From Clostridia bacterium (lineage in GTDB: Bacteria; Bacillota; Clostridia; Oscillospirales; Acutalibacteraceae), in NCBI GenBank assembly GCA_017624735.1, contig JAGAMK010000020.1, positions 19,194 to 83,193 of the forward strand: a stretch of 64,000 bases of DNA, read 5' to 3'. A program made the position numbers and the translations under genes. Positions 1 to 8,106 of this stretch are shown piece after piece. The notes below the pieces were generated by a model. That model saw nothing but the letters and a program-made list of their open reading frames with translations. It did not search any database and was not told the DNA's origin. The first letter of the stretch is position 1, and each line of letters begins with the position of its first letter.

Positions 1-369
1 GGTTGCACGAATATCCATAATTTCTCGGTGGCAATAATACCATGTGTCAAAGCAGTCTTGCATATAAACTGTTATGTAATCACAATTGTCAAGCATAGGT
101 GCTACGTGGTCAACATCGCCAATTGGGTGTTGAAGTCCGTCAATTACCTTTTGCGAAATACTTGCAACGTCAATACTCTCCACAACAGCAGAATCGGGTA
201 CACCATTTTCTGCAACACCGTAAAGATAACCCGAAGCCCTGCTTGAAACCTCGTTTACATATTCAGCGGCATCAACCGAGAGTGTAGGACGAAAACAGTA
301 GGGAATACCCTCTGCCGCCATTGAAATTACCGTTACAAAACTTAATATTAAACTGATAATTTTAATCAT
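1..369 (-). CDS. Secreted protein, possible glycoside hydrolase (3' end beyond window)
   Basis: Reading leftward from an ATG at 369, the minus strand is open to the window edge (123 codons), so only the N-terminus is visible. It starts with a signal peptide (MIKIISLILSFVTVISMAAEG) and a GGTGG ribosome site lies 5 bases upstream. The mature part has motifs such as SRASGYLYGVAENGVP, GLQHPIGDVDHVAP and QDCFDTWYYCHREI. From memory these resemble exported glycosidases of clostridia, with a conserved 'YGVAE.GVP' start and an acidic/aromatic substrate region. The reading frame and export signal are seen directly. The enzyme class is an inference from a fragment and could be wrong. The forward-strand ORFs over the same bases are shadows. 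Confidence 0.6.
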   Translation of the reverse strand, partial: MIKIISLILSFVTVISMAAEGIPYCFRPTLSVDAAEYVNEVSSRASGYLYGVAENGVPDSAVVESIDVASISQKVIDGLQHPIGDVDHVAPMLDNCDYITVYMQDCFDTWYYCHREIMDIRAT

Positions 370-456
370 TTTTCCACCAACTTTAATAGGATAATAAAAT
401 ATTACCAAAAATCATAAAACAATGCAATACGATATAAAACTTATAAATATTTTTTC

Positions 457-485
457 TTTACATAATGAAATATATATGATAGAAT
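457..485 (+). promoter_or_regulatory. Sigma-A promoter of the hyd operon
   Basis: TTTACA (457-462) and TAGAAT (480-485) are separated by 17 bases, a good housekeeping promoter. Transcription would start near 491-493, leaving a leader of about 140 bases before the first gene at 631. Confidence 0.6.
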
Positions 486-570
486 ATATATGACCTGACA
501 TGAAGATGCTGATGGCTTCCGGATGAAAGGTGTAATGTATAAATAAAATACTACACTTGTAATTTTTATG

Positions 571-604
571 GACGCAGTATCTTTATAGGTATTGCGTCTT
601 TTTG
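571..604 (+). terminator. Rho-independent terminator in the hyd operon leader (attenuator-like)
   Basis: GACGCAGTATC (571-581) pairs with GGTATTGCGTC (588-598), with G-T wobbles, and a T-run follows. It lies between the promoter at 457-485 and the first gene at 631, so it would end transcription unless read through. An upstream alternative stem (GTGTA near 530, TACAC near 553) is also possible. This is the layout of an attenuator or riboswitch expression platform, but I could not match the leader to a known riboswitch class. Confidence 0.6.
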
Positions 605-630
605 TTTAGATGATTTGTTGAGGTGATGTT

Positions 631-888
631 ATGGAAACTCGTATTGCAGTTATGGGAATTATAGTTGAGAATATGGAGTCAGTTGAAATTCTCAACTCCA
701 TTTTGCACGATTATGGTGAATACATCGTGGGCAGAATGGGGATTCCTTACAGAAAAAAGAATGTTAATATAGTAAGTATTGCGGTTGATGCACCGCAGGA
801 TGTTATTTCTGCATTGTCCGGTAAAATCGGCAAAATAGAGGGCATCAGTGTGAAAACTGCTTACTCAAATGTGATTACAAATGAATGA
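631..888 (+). CDS. TM1266-family iron-only hydrogenase system regulator
   Basis: An 85-residue ACT/NikR-like protein (METRIAVMGIIVENMESVEILN...). It matches the small family found beside [FeFe]-hydrogenase maturation genes and named 'iron-only hydrogenase system regulator' after Thermotoga TM1266. It has no DNA-binding domain, so it probably senses a ligand or binds a partner rather than binding DNA. Its end overlaps the start of hydE by 8 bases, which implies translational coupling. A GAGGTGATGTT ribosome site precedes the ATG. The family assignment is strong, but the biochemical function of the family is not established. Confidence 0.85.
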   Translation: METRIAVMGIIVENMESVEILNSILHDYGEYIVGRMGIPYRKKNVNIVSIAVDAPQDVISALSGKIGKIEGISVKTAYSNVITNE

Positions 889-1933
889 GAAATTATTAAA
901 AATCGGACAAAAATTAATAGATTTAGGGTCGCTTGAAATTGCAGAATATGAATACTTGATTGATAATCGAAACGAAGAAATTACAGAATTTTTGAAAAAA
1001 GAAGCGGTAAAAAAACGTAAAGAAGTTTACGGTAATACAGTTTTTATTCGCGGACTTATCGAAATTAGTAACATCTGTAAAAATGACTGTCTTTACTGTG
1101 GCATAAGAGCATCTAACAAGGACTGCGAAAGGTATAGACTCGCAAAGGACGAAATTCTGTCCTGTTGTGATGAGGGTTATTCCCTTGGCTTTCGTACTTT
1201 TGTAATGCAGGGTGGCGAGGACGGATATTTTACTGATGAAATACTTGTTGAAATTATCGGTGAAATCAAGAAAAAATATCCCGACTGTGCAGTTACACTT
1301 TCTCTTGGTGAAAGGTCATATGCAAGTTACAAAAAACTCTTTGATGCAGGGGCTGACAGATATCTTCTTCGTCACGAAACGGCGGATAAAGAGCATTATA
1401 ACAAGTTACACCCTAATAAAATGAGCTATGAAAACCGAATGGAATGTCTTAAAAACTTAAAAGAACTCGGTTTTCAAACGGGATGCGGTTTTATGGTGGG
1501 CTCACCTTATCAAACAACCCATAATCTTGCAAAGGACTTAAAATTCATTGAAGAATTTTCACCCGAAATGTGCGGAATCGGTCCATTCATTCCCCATAAA
1601 GCAACAGAGTTTAAAATTTACAAAGCAGGGGATGTGGAACTTACTTGTTTCTTGCTTTCAGTAATAAGACTTATAAAACCGACAATTTTGCTTCCTGCAA
1701 CAACTGCGTTGGGGTCAGCAGAGCAGGGTGGACGTGAAAAAGGTATTTTGTGCGGTGCAAATGTAATAATGCCAAATCTTTCACCGCATAGTGTCAGAAA
1801 GAAATATGAACTTTATAACAACAAGTTAATCAGCGGAAACGAATCCGCACAAGAAATAGAAAATTTAAAAAATAGTATGAAAAATATCGGTTATGAAATT
1901 GTGACCGATAGAGGCGATATAAAGGAGAAATAA
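881..1933 (+). CDS. hydE: [FeFe]-hydrogenase H-cluster radical SAM maturase HydE
   Basis: A 350-residue radical SAM enzyme with the cluster motif CKNDCLYC (Cys66, Cys70, Cys73) in a BioB-like TIM barrel. HydE acts on the dithiolate-bridged diiron part of the H-cluster, using S-adenosylmethionine in the cytoplasm. Full length for the family. Also visible are the GGEDGYF segment after the barrel start, RHETADKEHY, and GPFIPH near the C-terminal part of the barrel. It sits between the TM1266-like gene (8-base overlap) and hydG (2-base gap), the standard operon order. The structural hydrogenase (hydA) is not in the window. Confidence 0.95.
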   Translation: MNEKLLKIGQKLIDLGSLEIAEYEYLIDNRNEEITEFLKKEAVKKRKEVYGNTVFIRGLIEISNICKNDCLYCGIRASNKDCERYRLAKDEILSCCDEGYSLGFRTFVMQGGEDGYFTDEILVEIIGEIKKKYPDCAVTLSLGERSYASYKKLFDAGADRYLLRHETADKEHYNKLHPNKMSYENRMECLKNLKELGFQTGCGFMVGSPYQTTHNLAKDLKFIEEFSPEMCGIGPFIPHKATEFKIYKAGDVELTCFLLSVIRLIKPTILLPATTALGSAEQGGREKGILCGANVIMPNLSPHSVRKKYELYNNKLISGNESAQEIENLKNSMKNIGYEIVTDRGDIKEK

Positions 1934-1935
1934 AA

Positions 1936-3381
1936 ATGGCATACAATCCAAAATCATTAAAAGCTGAAGAATTTATCAGCGACGAAGAAATACTTGCAAC
2001 GCTTGAATATGCTGAACAAAACAAGCATAATGCGGAGTTGATTGACGAAATTTTAGAAAAGGCAAGACCTAAAAAGACGAAAGAAGGTACAGTTTGCGCA
2101 GGACTTTCTCACCGTGAGGCAGCAGTTTTGCTTCTTTGTGACATTCCTGAAAAGAATGAGAAAATGTTCAAACTTGCCGAAGAAATCAAACTTGCATTTT
2201 ACGGCAACCGTATTGTAATGTTTGCACCTCTCTACCTTTCAAACTACTGCGTAAACGGTTGTGTTTACTGCCCTTATCACTATCAGAACAAGCACATCTG
2301 CCGTAAAAAACTTACGCAGGAAGAAGTTCGTCAAGAGGTTATTGCTTTACAGGATATGGGACACAAACGTCTTGCCATTGAAGCAGGTGAAGACCCTGTA
2401 AACAATCCAATTGAATATATCCTTGAATGTATTGACACAATTTACAGCATAAAGCATAAAAACGGTGCTATCCGTCGAGTTAATGTTAATATTGCAGCTA
2501 CAACTGTGGAAAATTACAGAAAACTCAAGGAAGCAGGAATTGGTACATACATTCTTTTCCAGGAAACATATCACAAAGAGAGTTATGAAAAACTCCATCC
2601 AACAGGTCCAAAGCACAACTATGCTTACCATACAGAGGCTATGGACAGAGCTATGGAGGGTGGAATTGACGACGTTGGTCTTGGCGTGCTTTTCGGTCTT
2701 GAACTTTACAAATATGAGTTCGTTGGTCTTATGATGCACGCTGAACACCTTGAGGCAGTACATGGTGTAGGACCACATACAATCAGCGTCCCAAGAATCA
2801 AAAAAGCAGACGATATTGACCCGAATGTATTTGATAACTCAATTTCAGATGAAATGTTTGAAAAGATTATCGCTTGTATCCGTATTGCAGTTCCTTACAC
2901 AGGTATGATTATTTCAACAAGAGAGTCAGAAGAAGTTCGTGGTAAGGTTCTTAATATGGGCATTTCACAGATTAGTGGTGCATCCCGTACATCCGTTGGT
3001 GGTTACACAGAAGAAGAACGTCCACACGATTCAGAGCAGTTTGATGTTTCTGACCAGAGAACTCTTGACGAGGTTGTTCGCTGGCTTATGGAAAAAGGTC
3101 ACATTCCATCATTCTGTACTGCTTGTTATCGTGAGGGCAGAACAGGTGACAGATTTATGGCACTTTGCAAAAACGGACAAATTCTTAACTGTTGCCATCC
3201 AAATGCCTTGATGACACTTACAGAGTACCTTGTTGACTATGCAAGTGAAGAAACAAAGAAAATCGGCTTTGAACTTATTGAAAAGGAACTCGAAAAAGTT
3301 CCAAATCCAAAAGCAAGAGCAATCGCAAAGCAGAATGTTGAAGATATTAAGGCATCAAACAGACGTGACTTCAGATTTTAA
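1936..3381 (+). CDS. hydG: [FeFe]-hydrogenase H-cluster radical SAM maturase HydG (tyrosine lyase)
   Basis: A 481-residue ThiH-like radical SAM tyrosine lyase that makes the CO and CN ligands of the H-cluster diiron site, releasing p-cresol. The N-terminal SAM cluster motif is CVNGCVYC (Cys105, Cys109, Cys112). The C-terminal second-cluster motif FCTACYREGRTGDRF, followed by a later Cys (NCCHPN), identifies HydG rather than ThiH. Full length for the family. It starts 2 bases after hydE and ends 9 bases before hydF, so the four genes are one transcription unit. Confidence 0.96.
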   Translation: MAYNPKSLKAEEFISDEEILATLEYAEQNKHNAELIDEILEKARPKKTKEGTVCAGLSHREAAVLLLCDIPEKNEKMFKLAEEIKLAFYGNRIVMFAPLYLSNYCVNGCVYCPYHYQNKHICRKKLTQEEVRQEVIALQDMGHKRLAIEAGEDPVNNPIEYILECIDTIYSIKHKNGAIRRVNVNIAATTVENYRKLKEAGIGTYILFQETYHKESYEKLHPTGPKHNYAYHTEAMDRAMEGGIDDVGLGVLFGLELYKYEFVGLMMHAEHLEAVHGVGPHTISVPRIKKADDIDPNVFDNSISDEMFEKIIACIRIAVPYTGMIISTRESEEVRGKVLNMGISQISGASRTSVGGYTEEERPHDSEQFDVSDQRTLDEVVRWLMEKGHIPSFCTACYREGRTGDRFMALCKNGQILNCCHPNALMTLTEYLVDYASEETKKIGFELIEKELEKVPNPKARAIAKQNVEDIKASNRRDFRF

Positions 3382-3390
3382 GGTGAGTTT

Positions 3391-4569
3391 ATGAGTTTAA
3401 ATGATGTAGTATCAGCGGAAAGACTGCATATCGGTTTTTTCGGTCTGCGAAATGCAGGTAAATCAAGTGTTGTAAATGCCGTAACAGGACAAGAACTTTC
3501 TTTGGTGTCTGCGGTGAAAGGCACAACTACCGACCCGGTCAAAAAGGCTATGGAATTGTTGCCTCTCGGCCCGGTTGTAATCGTTGATACTCCCGGTATC
3601 GACGACGAGGGTGAACTGGGTGAAATGCGTGTAAAAAAAACAAAACAAGTGCTCAATTACATTGATATTGCAGTGCTTGTTGTGGATTCAACCTTGGGTT
3701 TGCAAGACTTTGACCGTGAAATGCTTTCTCTTTTTGCACAGAAGAAAATACCATTCGTTGTAGCATATAATAAGTCCGATTTGTTCGCAGAAAATGTGGT
3801 TTTAGATGATAATACAATCCTTGTTAGTGCGAAAAACGGAACAAATATCAATGAGTTAAAAGAAAAAATTGCTCACGCAGTAAAAGTGCAGAATGAGAAA
3901 AAACAAGTTGTTGGTGATTTACTAAATAAAGGTGATGTGGTTGTCCTTGTAACACCTATTGACTCTGCTGCACCAAAAGGCAGGCTTATTCTACCACAGC
4001 AAATGACAATTCGTGATATTCTTGATGTAGGTGCAATTCCAATTGTCACAAGAGAAACAGAACTTGAAACAACACTTAATTTACTTAAAGAAAAGCCGAG
4101 AATGGTAATAACTGACTCGCAGGCATTTGGTTTTGTGTCAAAAATCGTAGGGGGTATTCCTTTGACATCCTTTTCAATTCTTATGGCAAGGTATAAAGGA
4201 AGCCTCCAGAGTGCTGTAAAAGGTGCTGAAAAAATGAAAAACCTGAATGATGGTGACACTATTCTCATTTCCGAGGGTTGCACCCATCATCGTCAATGTG
4301 GTGACATCGGCACACAAAAACTACCTAAATGGTTAAAGGAATATTCGGGAAAAGAGTTGAATTTCAAATTCACATCGGGTAAGGATTTCCCCGAAGATTT
4401 AAGTGGTATTTCCCTTGTAATTCACTGTGGCGGATGTATGCTGACAGAACGAGAAATGCAATACCGCCGTCGTTTCTGCGAGGAAAACAATGTACCAATC
4501 ACAAACTACGGCACAGCAATCGCCGAAATCAACGGAATTTTAGAAAAAAGTTTACAGCCTATAAAATAA
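3391..4569 (+). CDS. hydF: [FeFe]-hydrogenase maturation GTPase/scaffold HydF
   Basis: A 392-residue protein. The N-terminal Era/TrmE-like GTPase domain shows a P-loop GLRNAGKSS (about residues 17-25), DTPG and the specificity motif NKSD. A dimerisation domain follows, then a C-terminal [4Fe-4S] domain with CTHHRQCGD and HCGGC, the cluster-binding motif of HydF. HydF carries the diiron precursor assembled by HydE and HydG and passes it to HydA. It closes the operon, 11 bases before a strong terminator. Confidence 0.95.
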   Translation: MSLNDVVSAERLHIGFFGLRNAGKSSVVNAVTGQELSLVSAVKGTTTDPVKKAMELLPLGPVVIVDTPGIDDEGELGEMRVKKTKQVLNYIDIAVLVVDSTLGLQDFDREMLSLFAQKKIPFVVAYNKSDLFAENVVLDDNTILVSAKNGTNINELKEKIAHAVKVQNEKKQVVGDLLNKGDVVVLVTPIDSAAPKGRLILPQQMTIRDILDVGAIPIVTRETELETTLNLLKEKPRMVITDSQAFGFVSKIVGGIPLTSFSILMARYKGSLQSAVKGAEKMKNLNDGDTILISEGCTHHRQCGDIGTQKLPKWLKEYSGKELNFKFTSGKDFPEDLSGISLVIHCGGCMLTEREMQYRRRFCEENNVPITNYGTAIAEINGILEKSLQPIK

Positions 4570-4579
4570 CTTAACGGAA

Positions 4580-4606
4580 GGGTAGGGTTTATCCCTGCCC
4601 TTTTTT
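4580..4606 (+). terminator. Rho-independent terminator after hydF
   Basis: GGGTAGGG (4580-4587) pairs with CCCTGCCC (4593-4600), followed by TTTTTT. It ends the hyd operon. Confidence 0.85.
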
Positions 4607-4682
4607 GTTTGATTAGACAAATTTGAATTTGTCGAATTCTTCAAGATGACAAATTACCCTTATACGATACATTTGTTAAACA

Positions 4683-4722
4683 AAAACGACGGTGGTTGAA
4701 ACTTTCTTCCATCGTCGTTTTT
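4683..4722 (-). terminator. Terminator of the XRE regulator gene
   Basis: AAACGACGGTGG and CCATCGTCGTTT form a stem with A/T runs on both sides. It lies immediately after the stop codon of the minus-strand regulator and may also act on forward transcripts. Confidence 0.75.
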
Positions 4723-4934
4723 TATTCAAAATTCTTTTTATCGGTTCTGTTTAAAATGTAGTCAACTGAAACATTATGAAAATCAGCTAGTTTAATGAGA
4801 ATTTCTGTAGGTATGTCAAGGTCGCCACGCTCATAGTTGCTGTAAACACGTTGACTGCACATAAGAATTTCTCCCATTTCACGTTGAGTAAGGTCTTTGT
4901 CTTCGCGTAAGTCACGGATTCGCTTGTAAAGCAT
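4722..4934 (-). CDS. XRE-family helix-turn-helix regulator
   Basis: A 70-residue single-domain Cro/CI-type regulator. The HTH is clear: LTQREMGEILMCSQRVYSNYE (helices 2 and 3), then the usual DIPTEILIKLADFHNVSVDYIL helices 4-5. I start at the ATG at 4934 because GGTGGTG lies 7 bases upstream. An in-frame ATG six codons earlier overlaps that ribosome site. Upstream DNA carries a matching dyad (5001-5047), so the protein is probably autoregulated. It is divergent from the BspA-like gene at 5234, which it may also control. Confidence 0.85.
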   Translation of the reverse strand: MLYKRIRDLREDKDLTQREMGEILMCSQRVYSNYERGDLDIPTEILIKLADFHNVSVDYILNRTDKKNFE

Positions 4935-5000
4935 ATTTTCACCACCAAACAAAAAATCACAGTTGCAAGTTATTTTTTGTAACTATATTTATATTATACG

Positions 5001-5047
5001 TTTAGCGGATAATGCACTATTGACTTTTAGCGGAAAATCCGCTAAAA
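5001..5047. promoter_or_regulatory. Probable operator of the divergent XRE regulator
   Basis: A perfect 10-base inverted repeat, TTTTAGCGGA (5025-5034) and TCCGCTAAAA (5038-5047), is accompanied by a half-site TTTAGCGGAT at 5001-5010. On the minus strand a TATAAT (4993-4998) lies next to the half-site, so a protein bound here would cover the regulator's own promoter. Confidence 0.55.
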
Positions 5048-5233
5048 TAAAACAAAAGAAGTAAAGGTGGGATTGACAAAAAACACGTTTTAATCACAAA
5101 AAAATACTTGTCACACGGTGTTTCTACGATTTCCTGCAATTCTGCAGAAAAAATCTGCAATTTTGCATTTTGGGTTTACTGTTTTTTGCAAAATTTTATT
5201 TGAAAATTATTATAATATAAGGAGAAGATTATT

Positions 5234-6712
5234 ATGAAAAAACTTTTTAGCATTTTACTTTCATTAATATTAGTGTTTTCTGTTGTTCCGATATTTTCAT
5301 TAGATTCATTTGCAACAGACGACCATTGGTCATTTGATGCCGAAACAGGAGTGCTTACCATTTGGGGAAACGGCAAAATGAATAACTACCAAACTCAATA
5401 TGATAAAGAACATAGCCCGTGGTATTCATTCAGAGATAATATTATATCAGTTGTAATTGAATCAGGGGTATTGTCAATTGGTGATGCTGCTTTTTATAAA
5501 TGTTCAAATTTAAAAAGTGTTTCTATCCCGGATAGTGTAAAATCAATTGGTTCATCTTCATTTGAAGGGTGCTCAAGCCTTGCAAGTGTCACAATTCCAA
5601 ATGGTGTAGAAGAAATTGATTCATACGCTTTTCGAGGTTGTTCCAGTCTTGAAAATGTTGTAATTCCGGGTAGTGTTACAATGATTAATCATCAATCATT
5701 CGGTAGTTGCACAAATCTTACAAATATAACGATTTCAGAAGGTGTGACAACAATTGCTACCGCTGCCTTTTTGTATTGCAGCAGCTTGACTAACGTAACC
5801 TTGCCTGATAGTGTGACATATATTGGTGCAATGTCATTTATGGAATGCACAAGTCTCGTAAGTGTTACAATTCCTGACAGTGTGACCCAAATAATGAGTA
5901 GAGCTTTTGAATATTGCAATGCACTTACGGATATATATTATGCCGGTTCGCAAGAACAATGGAACCAAATTAATGGAAGCACTGTTGGTAATGCAACAAT
6001 CCATTATAATTATGGAAAAGGGTTCACAGGCATTAAGGATAACCATTTCTATAAAAATGATGTAATGCAGAAAGCATATCGGCTTGTAGAATTTGAAGGT
6101 GATTTCTATTTCATAGGTGACCGCCACGAAATCATCAAAGACAGAAAAGCATATCTCAGTGAAGAGAGAATCAACGGTCTTACCTATGCAGACGGCACAC
6201 CGATTGAAGTTGGTTCTTATGAATTTGACGAGAACGGCAAAATGGTTATATTAAATGGTGTTGTCGGTAATTATGTATACAAGAACAATACTAAATTAAA
6301 GGCATATCAGCTTGTAGAGGTTGACGGTGACTTCTATTTCATAGGTGACAGACACGAAATCGTTAAAAACAAGAGAATTTATCTCAATGAAGAGAGAATT
6401 AACGGTCTTACCTATGCAGACGGCACACCGATTACGGTAGGTCATTACAATGTTGATGCAGACGGCAAGATGATAATGCTTGAAGGCATTATTGGTAACA
6501 AGGTTTACAAAAACAATACATTATTAAAGGCATATCAGCTTGTAGAGGTTGACGGTGACTTCTATTTCATCGGTGACCGCCACGAAATTATCAAAGGCAG
6601 AAAAGCATATCTCAGCGAAGAGAGAATCAACGGTCTTACTTATGCAGACGGCACACCTATTGCAGTTGGCTCTTATGAATTTGACGAGAACGGTAAAATG
6701 ATAATTGAATAA
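5234..6712 (+). CDS. BspA-like leucine-rich-repeat surface protein with 76-residue C-terminal repeats
   Basis: A 492-residue exported protein. Residues 1-27 are a signal peptide ending near SFA. A short N-terminal domain (HWSFDAETGVLTIWGNGKM...) is followed by a run of BspA/TpLRR-type repeats (LRR_5) of about 23 residues with the consensus 'IPDSVTxIGxxAFxxCxSL'. From residue 272 come two full 76-residue units and one shorter terminal unit ('YKN..KAYQLVE.DGDFYFIGDRHEI...RINGLTYADGTP'). There is no LPXTG or transmembrane anchor, so the terminal repeats may hold it to the wall, by inference. It has a good AAGGAGAAG ribosome site. The same repeat recurs in the protein at 41796-45029. Confidence 0.8.
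   Translation: MKKLFSILLSLILVFSVVPIFSLDSFATDDHWSFDAETGVLTIWGNGKMNNYQTQYDKEHSPWYSFRDNIISVVIESGVLSIGDAAFYKCSNLKSVSIPDSVKSIGSSSFEGCSSLASVTIPNGVEEIDSYAFRGCSSLENVVIPGSVTMINHQSFGSCTNLTNITISEGVTTIATAAFLYCSSLTNVTLPDSVTYIGAMSFMECTSLVSVTIPDSVTQIMSRAFEYCNALTDIYYAGSQEQWNQINGSTVGNATIHYNYGKGFTGIKDNHFYKNDVMQKAYRLVEFEGDFYFIGDRHEIIKDRKAYLSEERINGLTYADGTPIEVGSYEFDENGKMVILNGVVGNYVYKNNTKLKAYQLVEVDGDFYFIGDRHEIVKNKRIYLNEERINGLTYADGTPITVGHYNVDADGKMIMLEGIIGNKVYKNNTLLKAYQLVEVDGDFYFIGDRHEIIKGRKAYLSEERINGLTYADGTPIAVGSYEFDENGKMIIE
6047..6712 (+). repeat. Three tandem 228-bp coding repeats (76-aa module)
   Basis: Units begin at 6047, 6275 and 6503, exactly 228 bases apart. The third unit is shorter and ends with the gene. 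Unit 2 carries the variant EIVKNKRIYLNEER...VGHYNVDADGK. Units 1 and 3 carry EII.(D/G)RKAYLSEER...VGSYEFDENGK. The same two variants occur in the gene at 41796. Confidence 0.9.
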
Positions 6713-6720
6713 TTAAATTT

Positions 6721-6753
6721 AACAAGGTGAGGACAAAAACTCACCTTGTTTTT
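6721..6753 (+). terminator. Terminator after the BspA-like gene
   Basis: AACAAGGTGAG (6721-6731) pairs perfectly with CTCACCTTGTT (6740-6750), followed by a short T-run. Confidence 0.85.
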
Positions 6754-6817
6754 ATGTGTGAAACAAAATTGAATTTGTATGGATGTTATTACGTTAACTG
6801 AAGTTAAACAGGCATAA

Positions 6818-6855
6818 AAATCGGCAGGGAAGACTAAAATCTTCTCTGCCTTTTT
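6818..6855 (-). terminator. Terminator of the cobalamin-uptake operon (bidirectional)
   Basis: GGCAGGGAAGA (6823-6833) pairs with TCTTCTCTGCC (6840-6850), with A-rich sequence on the left and T-rich on the right, so it works in both directions. It lies just after the stop of the minus-strand ECF gene. Confidence 0.75.
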
Positions 6856-6864
6856 GTGCTATAT

Positions 6865-7398
6865 TCAATTTTCTTTTTTTGCTGTTTTGTGGAATTTTTG
6901 TAGTGCTTCGGCAAGTGGCACTATTAAAAATCCTAATGCAAAATTGCCTATACCGTGGATAACATCAAAATAAAATCCTGTAGCAATCCAAGTAAGCATT
7001 CCTTTAAAGTTCAATCCGAACATAATTGCCTGTGCAGGGGCATAAAGTGTGCCGTAACAAAGTCCGTGTAATGCACAAACAACTGCATAAATGGGAATAG
7101 CAACTTTTTTGCTCATTTTCTTAGGCAAGAGCATTGTGATAGCCCAAAGGATTGTCCAAATATACAGATATGGAATCCACCACATAGCAAATCCATTGAA
7201 AATTCCAATAAGCATTACAAAAACGTAAATTGGAATAAGTGCCTTTTTGCGATAAACTATGGTATATGTCATTGTGAGCATACCAAGAAAATGGATGTTG
7301 GGCAATAAATCCGTTAGATACTTGGAAATGAACATTATGACACCTAACATAGCAAAAACTATGAGGTCAACTAACTGTTGATATTTCGTATTCTTCAT
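6865..7398 (-). CDS. ECF transporter S-component, probably cobalamin-related
   Basis: A 177-residue integral membrane protein with about six hydrophobic segments. It is the size and type of the substrate-specific S-component of energy-coupling-factor transporters. It overlaps the stop of the upstream lipoprotein gene by one base (TAATG), so the two are translationally coupled, and both follow a cobalamin riboswitch. The context points to uptake of cobalamin or a corrinoid precursor. The sequence alone does not define the substrate. The EcfA/EcfA'/EcfT energising module is not in the window and is presumably shared from elsewhere. Confidence 0.7.
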   Translation of the reverse strand: MKNTKYQQLVDLIVFAMLGVIMFISKYLTDLLPNIHFLGMLTMTYTIVYRKKALIPIYVFVMLIGIFNGFAMWWIPYLYIWTILWAITMLLPKKMSKKVAIPIYAVVCALHGLCYGTLYAPAQAIMFGLNFKGMLTWIATGFYFDVIHGIGNFALGFLIVPLAEALQKFHKTAKKEN

Positions 7399-7826
7399 TA
7401 TGCTTTTTCAGCCTTGAAGCAGTAGATTTTACCATCTTCAATAGTAGTTGAATCAACGCCGGTCATAGCATACTCACCGTCAATGTAGAATGCCCAGTAC
7501 ACCTTGTTTTCTTCATAGGTGTATTTCTGACCATTAACTGTGTCAACCATAAGACCATACTGACCATCACTACCCGAAATCAGACCTTCATTTACAAGAG
7601 CTTCACCAACGGATTTTTCACTGTCGTATTTCACGGTGAATTCTTTTTTTGTGCCGTCAAGTTCAACAACCTGAAAGGCGAATGACTTTTCCTGAACTTC
7701 CTGCTGATTTTGCGGAGTTTCAGGCTCTTGTGGGGTTTGTCCGCATCCTGCAAACATAAGTACCATGGCCGCAACAAGTACCAATGAAAGAACAGAACGG
7801 AAATTGATTTTAAAAATTTCTTTCAT
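7398..7826 (-). CDS. DUF4430 lipoprotein (transcobalamin-like, extracellular)
   Basis: A 142-residue lipoprotein. I chose the ATG at 7826 because GGAGAG lies 8 bases upstream; an in-frame upstream ATG has no ribosome site. The signal peptide ends in the lipobox LMFAGC. After a Pro/Gln-rich linker comes a DUF4430 domain (FQVVELDGTKKEFTVKYDSEKSVGEALVNEG...YWAFYIDGEYAMTGVDSTTI.DG), the fold shared with the C-terminal domain of transcobalamin/intrinsic factor. It probably captures a corrinoid at the cell surface for the coupled S-component. The operon and the riboswitch support this; direct binding is inferred. Confidence 0.8.
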   Translation of the reverse strand: MKEIFKINFRSVLSLVLVAAMVLMFAGCGQTPQEPETPQNQQEVQEKSFAFQVVELDGTKKEFTVKYDSEKSVGEALVNEGLISGSDGQYGLMVDTVNGQKYTYEENKVYWAFYIDGEYAMTGVDSTTIEDGKIYCFKAEKA

Positions 7827-7899
7827 ACTGTTTCTCTCCTTTTGAGATATTTTATTTTTCTGCAAAGGCTTTTCAATATATTGGCTGTCGCAACAAAGA

Positions 7900-8075
7900 A
7901 AATTTCAGTACCGGGTATTCCGACTTGCAGATTATTAACATTTTCGCCTTCTCAGAGCTTTTGTCCAATGGCTTCTCTCTTTGCGGCAGAGAGTGAAAAC
8001 GTCATTTCTGCTTACGGCGACGGGCTCGTTCAGGTTTTTCACCTGATTCCCCGAGATACCGAACCTTTACAAAGT
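7900..8075 (-). ncRNA. Cobalamin riboswitch
   Basis: Read on the minus strand, this leader has the conserved elements of the B12 riboswitch in order. These are GGTTCGGTATCTCGGGGAATC, a GGTGAAAAACC hairpin with following CGAGCCCGTCGCCGTAAGC, a GCCATTGG segment, CTGAGAAGGCG, and the terminal GTCGGAATACC. It starts just downstream of a good promoter and ends about 75 bases before the DUF4430 lipoprotein start. It is expected to turn the uptake genes off when adenosylcobalamin is plentiful. A forward-strand ORF here (7842-8111) is a shadow. Boundaries are approximate. Confidence 0.9.
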
Positions 8076-8077
8076 GA

Positions 8078-8106
8078 ATTTTATCATAAAATGACTGTAA
8101 AATCAA
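8078..8106 (-). promoter_or_regulatory. Sigma-A promoter of the cobalamin-uptake operon
   Basis: On the minus strand TTGATT (plus 8101-8106) and TAAAAT (plus 8078-8083) are 17 bases apart, directly upstream of the riboswitch. Confidence 0.7.

Noticed and set aside
28-287. Two short forward-strand ORFs at the left edge
   Set aside because: They lie over a minus-strand frame with signal peptide, ribosome site and sensible protein sequence; the forward translations show no family features.
492-525. Possible fluoride riboswitch or 8-codon leader peptide before the hyd operon
   Set aside because: A CTGATGGC segment resembles part of the fluoride aptamer, but the partner segments are missing. The short ORF ATGAAGATGCTG... 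has no ribosome site.
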